Positions 9,206 through 19,063 are shown, numbered from the stretch's first letter. The stretch is 64,000 nt of DNA from Methylomonas koyamae (GCF_019669905.1 NZ_AP019777.1:310001-374000), one strand, 5' to 3'. Notes: a model not told the origin generated them from the sequence alone. Made by a program: numbers and translations.

Positions 9206-9895
9206 TCAAAGCTTGGCGAAAATCAAATCCCAGACGCCGTGGCCCAAACCCAAGCCGCGATTCTCGAATTTGGTTAACGGCCGATAAGCCGGGCGCGGGC
9301 AAAAATCCCCGCTCGGGCTGGTATTTCGCAATCCGGCGCCTGCCGACAAAATCGCCAGCATGTCCTTGGCGTAATGCTCCCAATCGGTCGCAGCATGAAA
9401 ATAACCGCCGACCGCCAATTTCTTATTCAGCAAGTCGACAAAACTGGGGCGGACGATGCGGCGTTTATGGTGGCGGCGTTTTTGCCACGGGTCCGGAAAA
9501 AACAAATGGATGCCGGCCAGACTGTGGTCGGCAATTTTGCGCTCCAATATCTCGATCGCGTCGTGGTGGTAGATGCGAACGTTGTTTATGCCCTGCTGTT
9601 CCAGCAACATCATCAGATGGCCGACGCCGGGCCGGTGAACTTCGATACCTAAATAATTCAAATGCGGATTGGCTGCCGCCATCGCCGCTAGGCTGTCGCC
9701 GTTGCCGAAACCGATCTCGACGATCAACGGCGCTTGCCGGCCGAAGGCTTGCACCGGATCGAAGGCCTGCTCCGGTACCAGGCAGTATTTCTGCCAATGG
9801 TGCTCCAGCGCGAACTTCTGGCCGGCGGTGGCGCGGCCTTGGCGGCGGATAAAGCTGCGGATTTTGGAAGGGTCGATGCGTTGCGGTTCGGTCAT
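9206..9895 (-). CDS. trmB: tRNA (guanine-N7)-methyltransferase
   Basis: This 229-residue SAM-dependent enzyme forms m7G46 in the tRNA variable loop. SAM-binding motif I is VEIGFGNGDSLAAMA (about 75-89), followed by NYLGIEVHRPGVG and the catalytic FPDPWQKRRHHKRR signature (about 152-165), which is diagnostic of TrmB. The last third contains the conserved T-D-WE stretch (AATDWEHYAKDML). Length is normal. The C-terminal sequence ends LIFAKL. Its end meets the end of the glutaredoxin-like gene 16 bases away. Confidence 0.95.
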   Translation of the reverse strand: MTEPQRIDPSKIRSFIRRQGRATAGQKFALEHHWQKYCLVPEQAFDPVQAFGRQAPLIVEIGFGNGDSLAAMAAANPHLNYLGIEVHRPGVGHLMMLLEQQGINNVRIYHHDAIEILERKIADHSLAGIHLFFPDPWQKRRHHKRRIVRPSFVDLLNKKLAVGGYFHAATDWEHYAKDMLAILSAGAGLRNTSPSGDFCPRPAYRPLTKFENRGLGLGHGVWDLIFAKL

Positions 9896-9997
9896 TGGGT
9901 CAGAAGGTAAAAGCGGAACGAATGCGGTCAGGCCAAGGCGCCATCCACCGAGTCAGGCCGAAGCGTAAGCGGCTGCCGGGGCGGAGCGAGGCGGCGG

Positions 9998-11137
9998 TTA
10001 GCCGCCAAGATCGACTTTCGACATCGCGATGGCGCTTTCCATGACAATTTTAAGCGCAATGCACGGGTCGATCACGGATTTTCCGCTATGGATGGCCTCT
10101 TGTATCGCCAAACCGAACAGAATCGGCCAATGCGCCGGGTGCGGGCATAGCATGCGTATGGTCGGCAGCAGGTTGGGCCACAGGGCTTTTAAATAATTTA
10201 AAGGCCGATCGGCCGGAGATTTTCGTAACGGTAAGCGCAGCCTGCCGAATTCGCCGCTGCCCAAGGTATTCGCACTATGGCTGAACATGGCCTTGAGGTC
10301 CGGCAAAGCTTGGCAGCCAGATTTTTGCGCCGCCGCCGCGGCCAGTCCCCATACCGAATATTGCGATTCCGCCAGCGGCGAGTTGACCGCGTCACCGTAA
10401 AAATACTGGTTACCGTCCGCATCTTCGATCTGAACCAAACCGGCATCTTCGGCCAGCCCTAGCGCCAGATTCCGTTGTCTGACGCTGGCCTGGCAGGCAT
10501 AGCCCGCCAACGCTCCCAATGCACACAACAGCGATTCGGCATGCACGCCTTTATCGTTTTGCATTGCCGCGGTCAGGCGATGGTATACCTCCTGAGCGGC
10601 AATCTTGGCGCCGGCAAGCGGATCCTCTTTGCTGCGTTCGCGAATTGCGGCCACTAGCGATTCGACGGCCGGCGGCGTGGTCTTGGCGTGTTGGGCGCGG
10701 CGCCGCTCGAGTTGCACGAGAAATTCGGCGAACTCGCCTTCCAGCGCGAACCAATCGGAGCTGACGCGGGATTCGCCGAAAGCCGAAACCACGACGGCCA
10801 CGCTATGGCCGGACAATTTGAGCACGCGGATTTGTTTGATTGCCGAGTAAGGCATGCCGATAAACGCTAAAGCCAGAGTAGCTTTGGGCAACAACGCCTC
10901 TTCCGCCCGCAGTTCTATGAAATTCTGTTTGGCCAGCGCTCGGGCAACAATCCATAGCGGCAAAATAGCCAATAAACCGCTGGCGGCCGCCAACCAAACC
11001 AATAAGCCGGCATACTTCGCAAAAACGCCGCAACCGGCGAGATAAGCCAAGCCGCCGGGCGGGGCCATCGCCAAAAACAGCAGCCACGCCGCAAAGCGGG
11101 CGGGTAACCGATAGCGGTAGCGGATTATGTCGGCCAT
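9998..11137 (-). CDS. Hypothetical membrane protein (379 aa)
   Basis: The product has two N-terminal hydrophobic segments (about 15-35 and 42-65). A beta-rich, PH-like region (about 65-150) contains IKQIRVLKLSGHSVAVVVSAFGESRV, resembling membrane-anchored PH domains. The C-terminal part is alpha-helical (about 165-379) and has no recognisable motif. The ATG at 11137 was preferred over an upstream in-frame start because TAAGG precedes it and the hydrophobic N-terminus begins there. It is a stand-alone gene with about 190 bases of empty sequence upstream. The PH-like assignment is my impression from pattern only; function is unknown. Confidence 0.6.
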   Translation of the reverse strand: MADIIRYRYRLPARFAAWLLFLAMAPPGGLAYLAGCGVFAKYAGLLVWLAAASGLLAILPLWIVARALAKQNFIELRAEEALLPKATLALAFIGMPYSAIKQIRVLKLSGHSVAVVVSAFGESRVSSDWFALEGEFAEFLVQLERRRAQHAKTTPPAVESLVAAIRERSKEDPLAGAKIAAQEVYHRLTAAMQNDKGVHAESLLCALGALAGYACQASVRQRNLALGLAEDAGLVQIEDADGNQYFYGDAVNSPLAESQYSVWGLAAAAAQKSGCQALPDLKAMFSHSANTLGSGEFGRLRLPLRKSPADRPLNYLKALWPNLLPTIRMLCPHPAHWPILFGLAIQEAIHSGKSVIDPCIALKIVMESAIAMSKVDLGG

Positions 11138-11327
11138 GGCCTTACCGGTAATATTTGGCTGAAAGTCGGTTTCATTAGTATCAACCCTCCGCAACGCGAG
11201 TCTGGCCGAGGCCGTCTTGCCGCTAACTCTCGAGTTATGCTGCCCGATTGCGGCATTTTCAACGCCGCGAGTGTGGATCGCCGAAAACCGATCGGGGCGG
11301 ACTAATCCGGCGTATGCATCGATCGGG

Positions 11328-11774
11328 CTATTGGCAAACCTGCACCTCGAACACAGTGCCCTTGATGGCCACGACCTTGACTTTTGTTCCCAGCGGCGTG
11401 TCGGGGCCGTGGACCTTCCAGATCGTGTCGTCGACCTTGATTTTGCCCTGGCCGTTTTCGATCGGCGCGATCAGATTGAAAGTACGGCCGATGTATTGGG
11501 CGCCACGCCGGTTCAGCAATGGGTGGTCGCTGACTTCCGGGGTGCGGGTGCGGGCGTATTTGCGCCAGGCCAGCACCGACGACACCGCCAGTAACGAAAA
11601 CAGCAAGATCTGGACGTTGAACGTGGTGGTTTCGATCAGCAACACCACCGCGCCGACGATAAAGGCCGAAACCGCCAGCCACAGGAAGAAGAAGCCGCTG
11701 GCCAGGATTTCCAACGCCAGAAAGCCGACCGCCAGCACCCACCAATACCAAAACACGATGCCTTGTTCCAACAT
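11328..11774 (-). CDS. NfeD-family membrane protein
   Basis: This 148-residue protein is a short-form NfeD: two N-terminal hairpins of hydrophobic helices (about 5-65), then the OB-fold NfeD C-terminal domain. The latter contains GRTFNLIAPIENGQGKIKV and VHGPDTPLGTKVKVVAIKG. NfeD proteins pair with SPFH/stomatin proteins and help organise membrane microdomains or quality control. It lies directly downstream of the SPFH gene with only 2 bases between stop and start, the classical operon pair. Confidence 0.88.
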   Translation of the reverse strand: MLEQGIVFWYWWVLAVGFLALEILASGFFFLWLAVSAFIVGAVVLLIETTTFNVQILLFSLLAVSSVLAWRKYARTRTPEVSDHPLLNRRGAQYIGRTFNLIAPIENGQGKIKVDDTIWKVHGPDTPLGTKVKVVAIKGTVFEVQVCQ

Positions 11775-11776
11775 GT

Positions 11777-12697
11777 TCAGCCCTTCTTCTGCAATGCTTC
11801 TTTGGCCAGCTCGCCGATGCCGCCCAACGCCCCGATGACGCTGGAGGCTTCCAGCGGAATCATGATTAATTTGCTGTTATCGGCAGAGGCGATCGCTTTG
11901 ACCGATTCGATATATTTTTGCGCGACGAAATAGTTGATGGCCTGGACGTCGCCCTTGGAGATGGCCTCGGAGACCATTAGCGTGGCGCGGGCTTCGGCTT
12001 CGGCCAGCCGTTCGCGGGCCTCGGCTTCGCGAAACGCGGCTTCCTTGCGGCCTTCCGCTTCCAGAATCGCGCTTTGTTTCAAGCCTTCGGCTTTCAAAAT
12101 TTCCGCCTGGCGCAAGCCTTCGGCTTCCAGAATCTGGGCGCGTTTTTCCCGCTCGGCCTTCATCTGCCGCGCCATCGAGTCAACCAAGTCCTTGGGCGGC
12201 GCAATGTCCTTGATTTCGATACGGGTGACTTTAATGCCCCACGGCGAGGTGGCATCGTCGACAACGGTTAGTAAGCGGGCGTTGATTTCGTCGCGGCGCG
12301 ACAACAATTCGTCCAGATCCATCGAGCCCATTACGGTGCGGATGTTGGTCATCACCAGATTGATGATCGCCACGTCCAGATAATTGACCTCGTAGGCGGC
12401 TTTGGCGGCATCCAGGATTTGGTAGAACACCACGCCATCGACCCGCACCATCGCGTTGTCCTTGGTAATCACTTCCTGGGACGGCACGTCCAGCACCTGT
12501 TCCATCATGTTCAGCTTGCGGCCGATATTCTCAACTATGGGCATGATGAAATCCAAGCCAGGAGTGAGTGTTCGGGTATATTTGCCAAAACGTTCGACGG
12601 TATACTCCATCCCTTGAGGTACCGATTGCACACACTTGTAAACCATCAATATTGCAAATACCAACGACACAATTCCCAATAACTCAAAGCCGCCCAT
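11777..12697 (-). CDS. qmcA: SPFH/Band 7 stomatin-like protein
   Basis: This 306-residue protein has an N-terminal membrane anchor (about 5-22). The SPFH/Band-7 domain follows (about 25-190), with [37 protein letters not shown] and [17 protein letters not shown] long charged coiled coil rich in Glu/Ala/Arg repeats (about 190-255) precedes the conserved C-terminal [15 protein letters not shown] segment. It is the QmcA/stomatin type, which oligomerises at the membrane and controls proteases such as FtsH. Paired with NfeD downstream. Confidence 0.9.
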   Translation of the reverse strand: MGGFELLGIVSLVFAILMVYKCVQSVPQGMEYTVERFGKYTRTLTPGLDFIMPIVENIGRKLNMMEQVLDVPSQEVITKDNAMVRVDGVVFYQILDAAKAAYEVNYLDVAIINLVMTNIRTVMGSMDLDELLSRRDEINARLLTVVDDATSPWGIKVTRIEIKDIAPPKDLVDSMARQMKAEREKRAQILEAEGLRQAEILKAEGLKQSAILEAEGRKEAAFREAEARERLAEAEARATLMVSEAISKGDVQAINYFVAQKYIESVKAIASADNSKLIMIPLEASSVIGALGGIGELAKEALQKKG

Positions 12698-12799
12698 AGC
12701 GCCCCCTTAAGGTGATGATTAATTTTGTATATTGCCAAGGCCTGGTAGGCTAATAATAATGTATGTCTTATCAACTTGCTGGAAACAGGACCCGGTTAC

Positions 12800-13063
12800 A
12801 TGAATACCTTGATCTACTACAGTTTTAACGTAATGATTCTTGCCGTCGTAATTTTGATCGTCGGGATGGTCAAACCCAAGTGGATACTGTTGTGGATGGA
12901 TAAACCGGGGCGCCTGCCGATCGTTGCCATTGCCGGCGCGATCTTTATGGCTGCCGCGGTGATGTTCGGCGAGGGCAACAAGCAAATACAAGCCGAAAAA
13001 TCGAAACAAGTCCAAGCGCAACCCCAGCAAAACGCCAAGGAAGAAGTACCGGATCTGCACTAA
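12800..13063 (+). CDS. Small two-span membrane protein (87 aa)
   Basis: The product has two hydrophobic helices (about 8-30 and 48-62) connected by a basic loop KPKWILLWMDKPGRLP, and a Lys/Gln-rich cytoplasmic tail ending in EEVPDLH. The ATG at 12800 was chosen over an earlier in-frame TTG because the membrane segment begins right after it. It is transcribed divergently from the SPFH gene and converges on the transglutaminase operon, 8 bases away. No known family was recognised. Confidence 0.6.
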   Translation: MNTLIYYSFNVMILAVVILIVGMVKPKWILLWMDKPGRLPIVAIAGAIFMAAAVMFGEGNKQIQAEKSKQVQAQPQQNAKEEVPDLH

Positions 13064-13071
13064 GCTCTGGC

Positions 13072-15054
13072 TCAAACCCGCAAACTGCCGATCAGCGTTT
13101 TCAAGACGCGCAAGTCTCCGGCTTCGGCGCTGGGTTCGTAGCGCAGCCGAATAAATACCGCGACGATCCGTTCGATGGTGTCGGCCAAATCCGGCCTTAC
13201 CGCCTTGGCGCGTTGCGCCAACGTTTGCGGACCGTCGCCGGGGCCGAAATCGACGCCGGCCTTGCGCAGTTTGCCGCAAAATTGGCGGTAGGCCTGCAAC
13301 ACCGGATCGCGCCGGCGCCGGTTGGGCCGCAACAAACGCCAGGCCAGTAAGCCGCTGAACCCGCCCACGCTGAGCAACAGCCAATAACCGAGCTTGACGA
13401 AATCGTCGATTCCTAAGTTTTGCAACAAGGCCTTTTGGTTATCGGTATCGTAATTGATGACCCAGCGCTGCCATTGGTAATCGACGTTCTGCCATAGCTG
13501 TTGGCTGCGTTGCAGCCAGGTCAAGGTCTTGGCGTCGAACTGGATCGGGCTGAAATTGGCGGCGCCGCTGGCGATCTGCAAATCGACGTTGACTCCTTGC
13601 TCGATGCGTTCCGGCGCAATCGCGGCGGTCGGGTCAAAACGCACCCAGCCCTTCCCGTCCAACCAGACTTCGGCCCAGGCATGGGCGTCGGCTTGGCGAA
13701 TTTCCAGAAAACCGCCCACTGTGTTGAAGCGGCCGCCTTGGTAACCGCCGACCACACGCGCCGGAATTTCGGCGGCTCGCAGCAGATAAACGAAAGCCGT
13801 GGCGTAATGGCTGCAAAAACCGGCGCGGCGTTCGAACAGAAAAGTTTCGACCTGGCGCTCCGGCATCGGCTCCGGATTCAAGGTGTAGCGAAAATTCTCG
13901 CGGTGGAAGTGCTGCAACAGATTAGCGATCAACGCCTCGGGCGATGCCTCCGCACCGCGTAACTGGGCGATCAGACTGCGAATCCGTTCGGAAGGTTTGC
14001 CGGGCAATTGCAGGCTTTCCCGCCGCTCCGCCGGGTTGATGCCGCCGGTATTGTAGGACGGCACCGAAGAAATTCGATATTCGGCGCGGTCGCCGGGATT
14101 TTTATTCGTGGTTAATTGGTACAACTCGTTGCGGCGCAAGCCGGCGGGGAATGCGCTGGGCAGTTCCAACGCAAACACCCAATTTTGTTTTTGTGGCTCC
14201 ATCATCAGCGTGTAATCGTAAGCCTTGCCGTCGAATACCGGTTGGTCGGGGTTGGCCGCTCGGAACAAGGCCGGTGCTGCCTTCCACGCCGAACCGTCGA
14301 AAAGGGTGTAAACCGGGCCGCGCCAATAGCGCTGGCCCGGCGGCGGCAGATCCCCGTCGAACTTGACCCGAAATACCAATTCCGCCGACAAGCTCAATTC
14401 GGCAATCGAACCGGGTTCCAGCGTATCGCTCAAGCCGCTTTTGGCCTGATTGTCGGCATCCAGCCAACTCCAGCGCGGCGCTTCCAGCCTGGGGAACAGC
14501 ACAAACAACACAGCCGTGATCGGCAGGGCTTGCACGATCAGTGTCGCGGCGGTTTTCAGGGCCGGAACGGTTTGCGGCGAAACGCTGTTTTGAGTGACCA
14601 GCGTCGCTAACAGCACGGTGCAGACCAGCAGGATGTAAAGCGCCATCAAGATGCTTTCTTCGTACAAAAACTGCGTCGCCGCGACAAGGAAGGCCAGATA
14701 AACGATGACGTAGACGTCGCGTTTGCCGTGAATTTCGAGTAATTTCAGCCCCAAGGCCACGACAAACAAGCCGGTACCGGCATCGCGGCCGAACACGCCG
14801 CGATGTTGGCTGTAGGCCAAGCCGATACCGGCCAGCGTCAACGCAAACAATCCCAACCGGTTCGGCAACCAGGCCGGCCGGCTAATCGCCAGCAGCCGCC
14901 ACAGCCACATCAGGCCGAAAAAGCCTATCAGCAGCGGCGGCATATGCCAGGCGTGCGGCAATGTGATCAAGCCTATCGAACCCGACATGAACCATAACAG
15001 CCGCGGCGAAGGCTGGCCGTTCACGTTCAAAACAGCGCCAGGGCTTGCAGGCAT
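13072..15054 (-). CDS. tgpA: TgpA-type transmembrane transglutaminase-like protein
   Basis: This protein of about 660 residues has an N-terminal bundle of hydrophobic helices (about 10-190), a periplasmic region (190-540) and a last membrane helix near 565, as in P. aeruginosa TgpA. The transglutaminase core shows the catalytic triad: Cys in RRAGFCSHYATAFVYLLR, His in QADAHAWAEVW and Asp in WVRFDPTAA. The open frame extends further upstream inside the DUF58 gene, but the ATG at 15054 gives the normal family length with a 28-base overlap; a GTG at 15024 is an alternative. Last gene of moxR-DUF58-tgpA. Confidence 0.88.
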   Translation of the reverse strand: MPASPGAVLNVNGQPSPRLLWFMSGSIGLITLPHAWHMPPLLIGFFGLMWLWRLLAISRPAWLPNRLGLFALTLAGIGLAYSQHRGVFGRDAGTGLFVVALGLKLLEIHGKRDVYVIVYLAFLVAATQFLYEESILMALYILLVCTVLLATLVTQNSVSPQTVPALKTAATLIVQALPITAVLFVLFPRLEAPRWSWLDADNQAKSGLSDTLEPGSIAELSLSAELVFRVKFDGDLPPPGQRYWRGPVYTLFDGSAWKAAPALFRAANPDQPVFDGKAYDYTLMMEPQKQNWVFALELPSAFPAGLRRNELYQLTTNKNPGDRAEYRISSVPSYNTGGINPAERRESLQLPGKPSERIRSLIAQLRGAEASPEALIANLLQHFHRENFRYTLNPEPMPERQVETFLFERRAGFCSHYATAFVYLLRAAEIPARVVGGYQGGRFNTVGGFLEIRQADAHAWAEVWLDGKGWVRFDPTAAIAPERIEQGVNVDLQIASGAANFSPIQFDAKTLTWLQRSQQLWQNVDYQWQRWVINYDTDNQKALLQNLGIDDFVKLGYWLLLSVGGFSGLLAWRLLRPNRRRRDPVLQAYRQFCGKLRKAGVDFGPGDGPQTLAQRAKAVRPDLADTIERIVAVFIRLRYEPSAEAGDLRVLKTLIGSLRV

Positions 15055-15977
15055 TGGCGGTAATGGGCGGCCCCGGTGTCCGGCGGCACGCGCAGATTGG
15101 GCAGAACCAGGCCGTAACGCAATCCGGCCTTTTCCGCATCGACGATCCAGCGGCAGAGTTGGCTCAGGCGTTCCTCGCTGTTGTGTCCCGGCGCCTGTTG
15201 ATAATCCAGCCACAATTCGCTCGATCCGGCGCCGGCATATTGCTTGCTGAACACGCCCTGGCCTTTGGCGAAGGTCTTCCAATGGATTTGCCGGATCGCA
15301 TCGCCGCGTTGGTAGGGGCGCAAGCCGTAAAATTCGTCGCCCTGGCGCCGGCTCAGTCCCTGGGCGACTTGGCCGTCGCCGCTTTCCGGAAACGGCAGTT
15401 GCCGCTTGGCCGGTTTGGGGTAGACCAGCAACGGGTTGTCGAAACGCAGCGGCGCCCAGGCTCTAAACAGCCCCAGCGGGTACAAGCTGGAAACGGTCAG
15501 AGTCTGCGGTTGCAGCCAGCCGCGCCGCGCCGTCGTCTGGTAGAGCGTAGCGGTTCGGGTTTCGGCCGGCGCCAAACCGATGGCCAGCTCGCTCTGCAGT
15601 GCCAAGTGCACCGCATAACGGCTGTGGCGGCCGGGATTGCCGATTTGAAAATTAAAGGCGCCGGCTTGGCCGGCAAACACGGCGGGTTGACGGCCGGCTC
15701 TGACGGTCAAGCCGGCCAGGGATTTGAAGCTGTGCAAAATCGCGACGAAAAAGATGCTGGCCAATAAAAATCCCAACAAATAGGCCAGATTGTTGCTGTA
15801 GACGAAGCCGACCAGTAGCAGCAACACGATCAATAGCACGAAGGCTAAGCCGCGCTGGGTCGGCAAGATAAATATCCGGCGGTGTCCCAGCGAGATCGGA
15901 GCGGAGGTCGGCGCCTCGCCCCGGAAAAAGCGCGACAGCCGAAAGCGGTCCGCCAACGATAGCGGTGCCGAGCTCAA
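15027..15977 (-). CDS. DUF58 domain-containing membrane protein
   Basis: This 316-residue protein has two adjacent hydrophobic helices (about 42-85) and a DUF58 domain containing the signature QGDEFYGLRPYQRGDAIRQI followed by HWKTFAKGQG. DUF58 proteins are vWA-like partners of MoxR AAA ATPases. The stop overlaps the transglutaminase gene and the start overlaps moxR by 4 bases, so the three are co-translated. Together they probably act at the inner membrane; the substrate is unknown. Confidence 0.88.
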   Translation of the reverse strand: MSSAPLSLADRFRLSRFFRGEAPTSAPISLGHRRIFILPTQRGLAFVLLIVLLLLVGFVYSNNLAYLLGFLLASIFFVAILHSFKSLAGLTVRAGRQPAVFAGQAGAFNFQIGNPGRHSRYAVHLALQSELAIGLAPAETRTATLYQTTARRGWLQPQTLTVSSLYPLGLFRAWAPLRFDNPLLVYPKPAKRQLPFPESGDGQVAQGLSRRQGDEFYGLRPYQRGDAIRQIHWKTFAKGQGVFSKQYAGAGSSELWLDYQQAPGHNSEERLSQLCRWIVDAEKAGLRYGLVLPNLRVPPDTGAAHYRQCLQALALF

Positions 15978-16879
15978 TGGACCGGTACTTGCGCCAATAT
16001 CGGCGCGACAATGCCGACCGAGTCGCTGGAGCCGGCATTCAAACGGTGGCCGGCCACGGCGGGTAATACCGCCTGCAGGTCTTCCGGCAACACCGCCTGG
16101 CGTTTGCCGACGAAGGCCCAGGCCTTGGCCGCCGCCAGCAAACCCAGTCCGGCGCGCGGCGACAGGCCGTTGACGAAATCCGGCGATTGTCGGGTATAGG
16201 CCAGAATCGCCTGCAGATAATCCAGCAAAGCGGGCGAGGCATAAACGCCGGCCGCGGCCTGTTGCAGTTCGACCAGTTGCGTCGGACTCAAGGCCTCCGC
16301 CAGACCGTTGATCAACAGGTGGCGGGGTTGGCCGGCCAACAACTCGCGTTCGGCCTGGCGGCTGGGGTAACCCAGTTCTATCCGCATCAGAAAGCGATCC
16401 ACTTGCGATTCCGGCAGCGGAAAAGTACCGATTTGGTTCGCCGGATTTTGGGTGGCGATGACGAAAAACGGTTGCGGCAACGGATAGGTTTGGCCCTCGA
16501 CGGTGACCTGGCGTTCTTCCATCGCTTCCAGCAACGCACTCTGCGCCTTGGGCGTGGCGCGGTTGATTTCGTCGGCCAGGATCATTTGCTTGAAGATCGG
16601 CCCGGGGTGGAAGCTGAATTGTTGCTTATGCGTGTCGAACACCGTCGAGCCGACGATGTCGGCCGGCAGGATGTCGCTGGTGAATTGGATGCGTTGGTAT
16701 TCCAAGCCGAACAAGCGCGCCAAGGTATGGGACAGCGTGGTTTTGCCGACGCCGGGAATGTCTTCGATCAGCAAATGGCCCTTGGCCAGCAGGCAACAGA
16801 CCGCCAGTTGAATTTGCCGTTCCTTGCCGAGAATGATTTGGTTGGCGGCGGCGATTAGCCGGTCGAGTGCAAGGTCCAT
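15974..16879 (-). CDS. MoxR-family AAA+ ATPase
   Basis: This 301-residue MoxR ATPase has Walker A EDIPGVGKTTLSHTLA (about 39-54), Walker B ILADEINRA, the family motif RATPKAQSALLEAMEERQVT, sensor 1 FVIATQNPAN and the arginine-rich LPESQVDRFLMRI. It acts as a chaperone-like ATPase with the adjacent DUF58 protein. It is first in the operon; the 136-base space to the divergent zinc-finger gene must hold both promoters. Confidence 0.93.
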   Translation of the reverse strand: MDLALDRLIAAANQIILGKERQIQLAVCCLLAKGHLLIEDIPGVGKTTLSHTLARLFGLEYQRIQFTSDILPADIVGSTVFDTHKQQFSFHPGPIFKQMILADEINRATPKAQSALLEAMEERQVTVEGQTYPLPQPFFVIATQNPANQIGTFPLPESQVDRFLMRIELGYPSRQAERELLAGQPRHLLINGLAEALSPTQLVELQQAAAGVYASPALLDYLQAILAYTRQSPDFVNGLSPRAGLGLLAAAKAWAFVGKRQAVLPEDLQAVLPAVAGHRLNAGSSDSVGIVAPILAQVPVH

Positions 16880-17015
16880 CGTGCGAAATACCGTTAAGAA
16901 GCGATGGACCGAGTATAGACCAGCTTGGTTGCGCCGGCATCCGCTTCGTTGTATAAACCCGGAAGGGCCGGCGCCGGCCGGACTAAAGCCACGCTGCCTC
17001 GCTGCGGAGATAGAA

Positions 17016-17357
17016 ATGAAAGAATATCAAGACGTTCGCGACCAATTGCTGAACATGCTGGAAGATCTCGACGACCGGCTCGGCAAGATCACCGCCGATG
17101 TAAAACACATCGACCACCCGCTGGACAAGGATTTCTCGGAACAAGCGGTCGAAACCGAAAACGACCAAGTACTGGACGCCCTGGGCAACGCCGCCCGCGA
17201 CGAAGTCGAAAAAATCAAGCAGGCCATTTTCAGAATCGATGCCGGCACTTACGGAGTGTGCGCCACTTGCGGCGAGCCGATACGCAAGGAGCGGCTGGCG
17301 GCGTTGCCGTTCGCCAACCAATGCCTGCGCTGCGCGGAACGCAGCCAAGGCCGCTAA
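17016..17357 (+). CDS. DksA/TraR C4-type zinc finger protein (113 aa)
   Basis: The product has a coiled-coil N-terminal region (about 1-75) and a C-terminal four-cysteine zinc finger CATC-x17-CLRC, the exact spacing of the DksA/TraR family. It is shorter than true DksA (about 150 residues) and lacks an obvious DxxDxA tip; the tip region reads DHPLDKDFSEQA. It therefore more likely belongs to the short DksA-like group that binds the RNA polymerase secondary channel, with possible redox or zinc sensing. The open frame continues upstream, but the ATG at 17016 with GGAGA 6-10 bases before it gives the family N-terminus MKEYQDVRDQLL. Confidence 0.85.
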   Translation: MKEYQDVRDQLLNMLEDLDDRLGKITADVKHIDHPLDKDFSEQAVETENDQVLDALGNAARDEVEKIKQAIFRIDAGTYGVCATCGEPIRKERLAALPFANQCLRCAERSQGR

Positions 17358-17449
17358 TAGCGGTTTATGCGCGCGGCAGCCCGGGCAATGCCTGGCTCAG
17401 CGCGGTAACCAGCCGATAGCCCTGTCGGCGAGCCGATCCGCGGCGAAAT

Positions 17450-18061
17450 TTACGCGGCCGCTTCGGAAAATCCGAACCACTCGTCCAGAATCTGGTGCAC
17501 GTCGTCGACTCCGACCTTGTTCAAAGCCGAAAATAACTGCAGGGTCACGACAATATCGGCCCGGCTCAATTCCCGTTGCACTTGCAATAACGTGGTTTTA
17601 GCGGCGCCGAAATTAAGTTTGTCGGCCTTGGTCAATAGAATGTGCAGCGGCAATTTGCGGTGCTCGCACCATTCGACCATCTGCCAATCGAAATCGGTCA
17701 ACGGGTGGCGGATATCCATAACCAACACGATGCCGCACAAAGCCTGGCGCTGGTTCAGATAGGTCTCCATCATTTTTTGCCATTCCAGCTTCATCGCCTC
17801 CGGAACCTTGGCATAGCCGTAGCCGGGCAAGTCCACCAGTTTGCGCTCCGGATCGATTTCGAAGAAATTCAGCAATTGCGTACGTCCCGGCGTCTTGCTG
17901 ACGCGGGCCAAGGCGTTTTGCCTGACCAGCGTATTGATTGCGCTGGATTTGCCGGTATTGGAGCGGCCGGCGAACGCAATTTCCTTACCCTGGTCCGGCG
18001 GCGCATCCTTCAGTTTGGGGGCGCTGTTGATGAACTTGGCCTGGTGGTAGATCGGATTCAT
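17450..18061 (-). CDS. engB: Ribosome biogenesis GTPase YihA/EngB
   Basis: This 203-residue TRAFAC GTPase assists late 50S subunit assembly. G1 is AGRSNTGKSSAINTL (about 31-45), the switch region is RVSKTPGRTQLLNFF, G3 is DLPGYGYAKV, G4 is LTKADKL and G5 is around LQLFSALNKVG. Length and motifs match the family. It is divergent from the cytochrome c4 gene, which starts about 110 bases away, an arrangement seen in many gammaproteobacteria. Confidence 0.95.
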   Translation of the reverse strand: MNPIYHQAKFINSAPKLKDAPPDQGKEIAFAGRSNTGKSSAINTLVRQNALARVSKTPGRTQLLNFFEIDPERKLVDLPGYGYAKVPEAMKLEWQKMMETYLNQRQALCGIVLVMDIRHPLTDFDWQMVEWCEHRKLPLHILLTKADKLNFGAAKTTLLQVQRELSRADIVVTLQLFSALNKVGVDDVHQILDEWFGFSEAAA

Positions 18062-18171
18062 CCAGTCTCGCTTACAGTGATTAAATCGGTTAGAATCCGG
18101 CCATTATAGCGCTTGGCGGCTGATGCCAACGCGCTTTATGTCGATCAACTTTTCCTGAACAGGGGCCCATA

Positions 18172-18849
18172 ATGACAAGAAAATTGCTGACTGTTTCCAT
18201 CTGCCTGGCGTTGGCATCCGCTAGCGGTTACGTCCATGCCCAAGGCAATGCCAGCGCCGGCAAAGCCAAAGCGGCCAGTTGCGCGGGCTGCCACGGTGAA
18301 GACGGTAACAGTACGATGCCGAGCTTTCCGAAGTTGGCCGGCCAGCACCAGGGTTATCTGGCCAAGCAATTGCAAGCGTTCAAAAACGGTACCCGTAATT
18401 CGCCGATGATGGCGCCGCTGGCCGCCGGCCTGGACGACCAGGCCATACAGGAAATCGCAGCTTACTATGCCGGCAACAAGATTTCGGCTAATCCGGCGCC
18501 GACGCTGCCGGCCGGCGATGACGACGACGCACCGGCCAAAACCGAGGAACAGAAAAAGGCCGAGCTGGCGGCGTTGATTGCCCAGGGCAGCGACTTGTAC
18601 CGCAACGGCAACTTGAGCCGCGAAGTTTCGGCTTGCGTCGCCTGCCACGGCCCATACGCCGAGGGTAACAAGCCGGCCTCATTCCCGTCGCTACATTCGC
18701 AACATGCCGACTATCTGATCAAAACCTTGACCGATTTTAAGACCGGCGCGCGCAGCAACAATCGCGAAAACATGATGCATATGATCGCCACCAAAATGAC
18801 CGACGAGGATATCAAAGCCGTTTCTTACTACATCTCGACGATGAAGTAA
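18172..18849 (+). CDS. Cytochrome c4 (diheme)
   Basis: This 225-residue periplasmic diheme electron carrier has a Sec signal peptide (about 1-23, ending VHAQG). Two similar cytochrome domains follow, with heme motifs CAGCH (about 38) and CVACH (about 152). Axial methionines lie in the RNSPMMAPLA and ENMMHMIATKM regions. The linker is rich in acidic residues and Ala. Cytochrome c4 delivers electrons to terminal oxidases. GGGGCC precedes the ATG. It is followed at about 210 bases by dsbA, the usual neighbour of cytochrome c4 in gammaproteobacteria. Confidence 0.93.
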   Translation: MTRKLLTVSICLALASASGYVHAQGNASAGKAKAASCAGCHGEDGNSTMPSFPKLAGQHQGYLAKQLQAFKNGTRNSPMMAPLAAGLDDQAIQEIAAYYAGNKISANPAPTLPAGDDDDAPAKTEEQKKAELAALIAQGSDLYRNGNLSREVSACVACHGPYAEGNKPASFPSLHSQHADYLIKTLTDFKTGARSNNRENMMHMIATKMTDEDIKAVSYYISTMK

Positions 18850-18869
18850 GCGCCTAGCCTCTTCTCTAT

Positions 18870-18902
18870 TCGCCCGCCGGCGGTCTTGTCGAGGCCGGGC
18901 GA
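18870..18902 (+). terminator. Weak hairpin downstream of cytochrome c4
   Basis: A 7-bp stem (TCGCCCG/CGGGCGA) begins 20 bases after the stop codon, with a large GC-rich loop and a short T-containing flank. Possible terminator. Confidence 0.35.
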
Positions 18903-19063
18903 TTTGATGTAAAACGCCGGATTGCTCGTTATCTGCCATTGCCGTCCTGGCGCTGCGGTTTTCCGGCCAGCCAAAGCCGATTGGCGAGCGGCTTTTCGGA
19001 ACTTGCCAGCGTATTTCGGTTCGGACGTATTTTTATCGGGATTACTTTTTACGGAGAACTTTG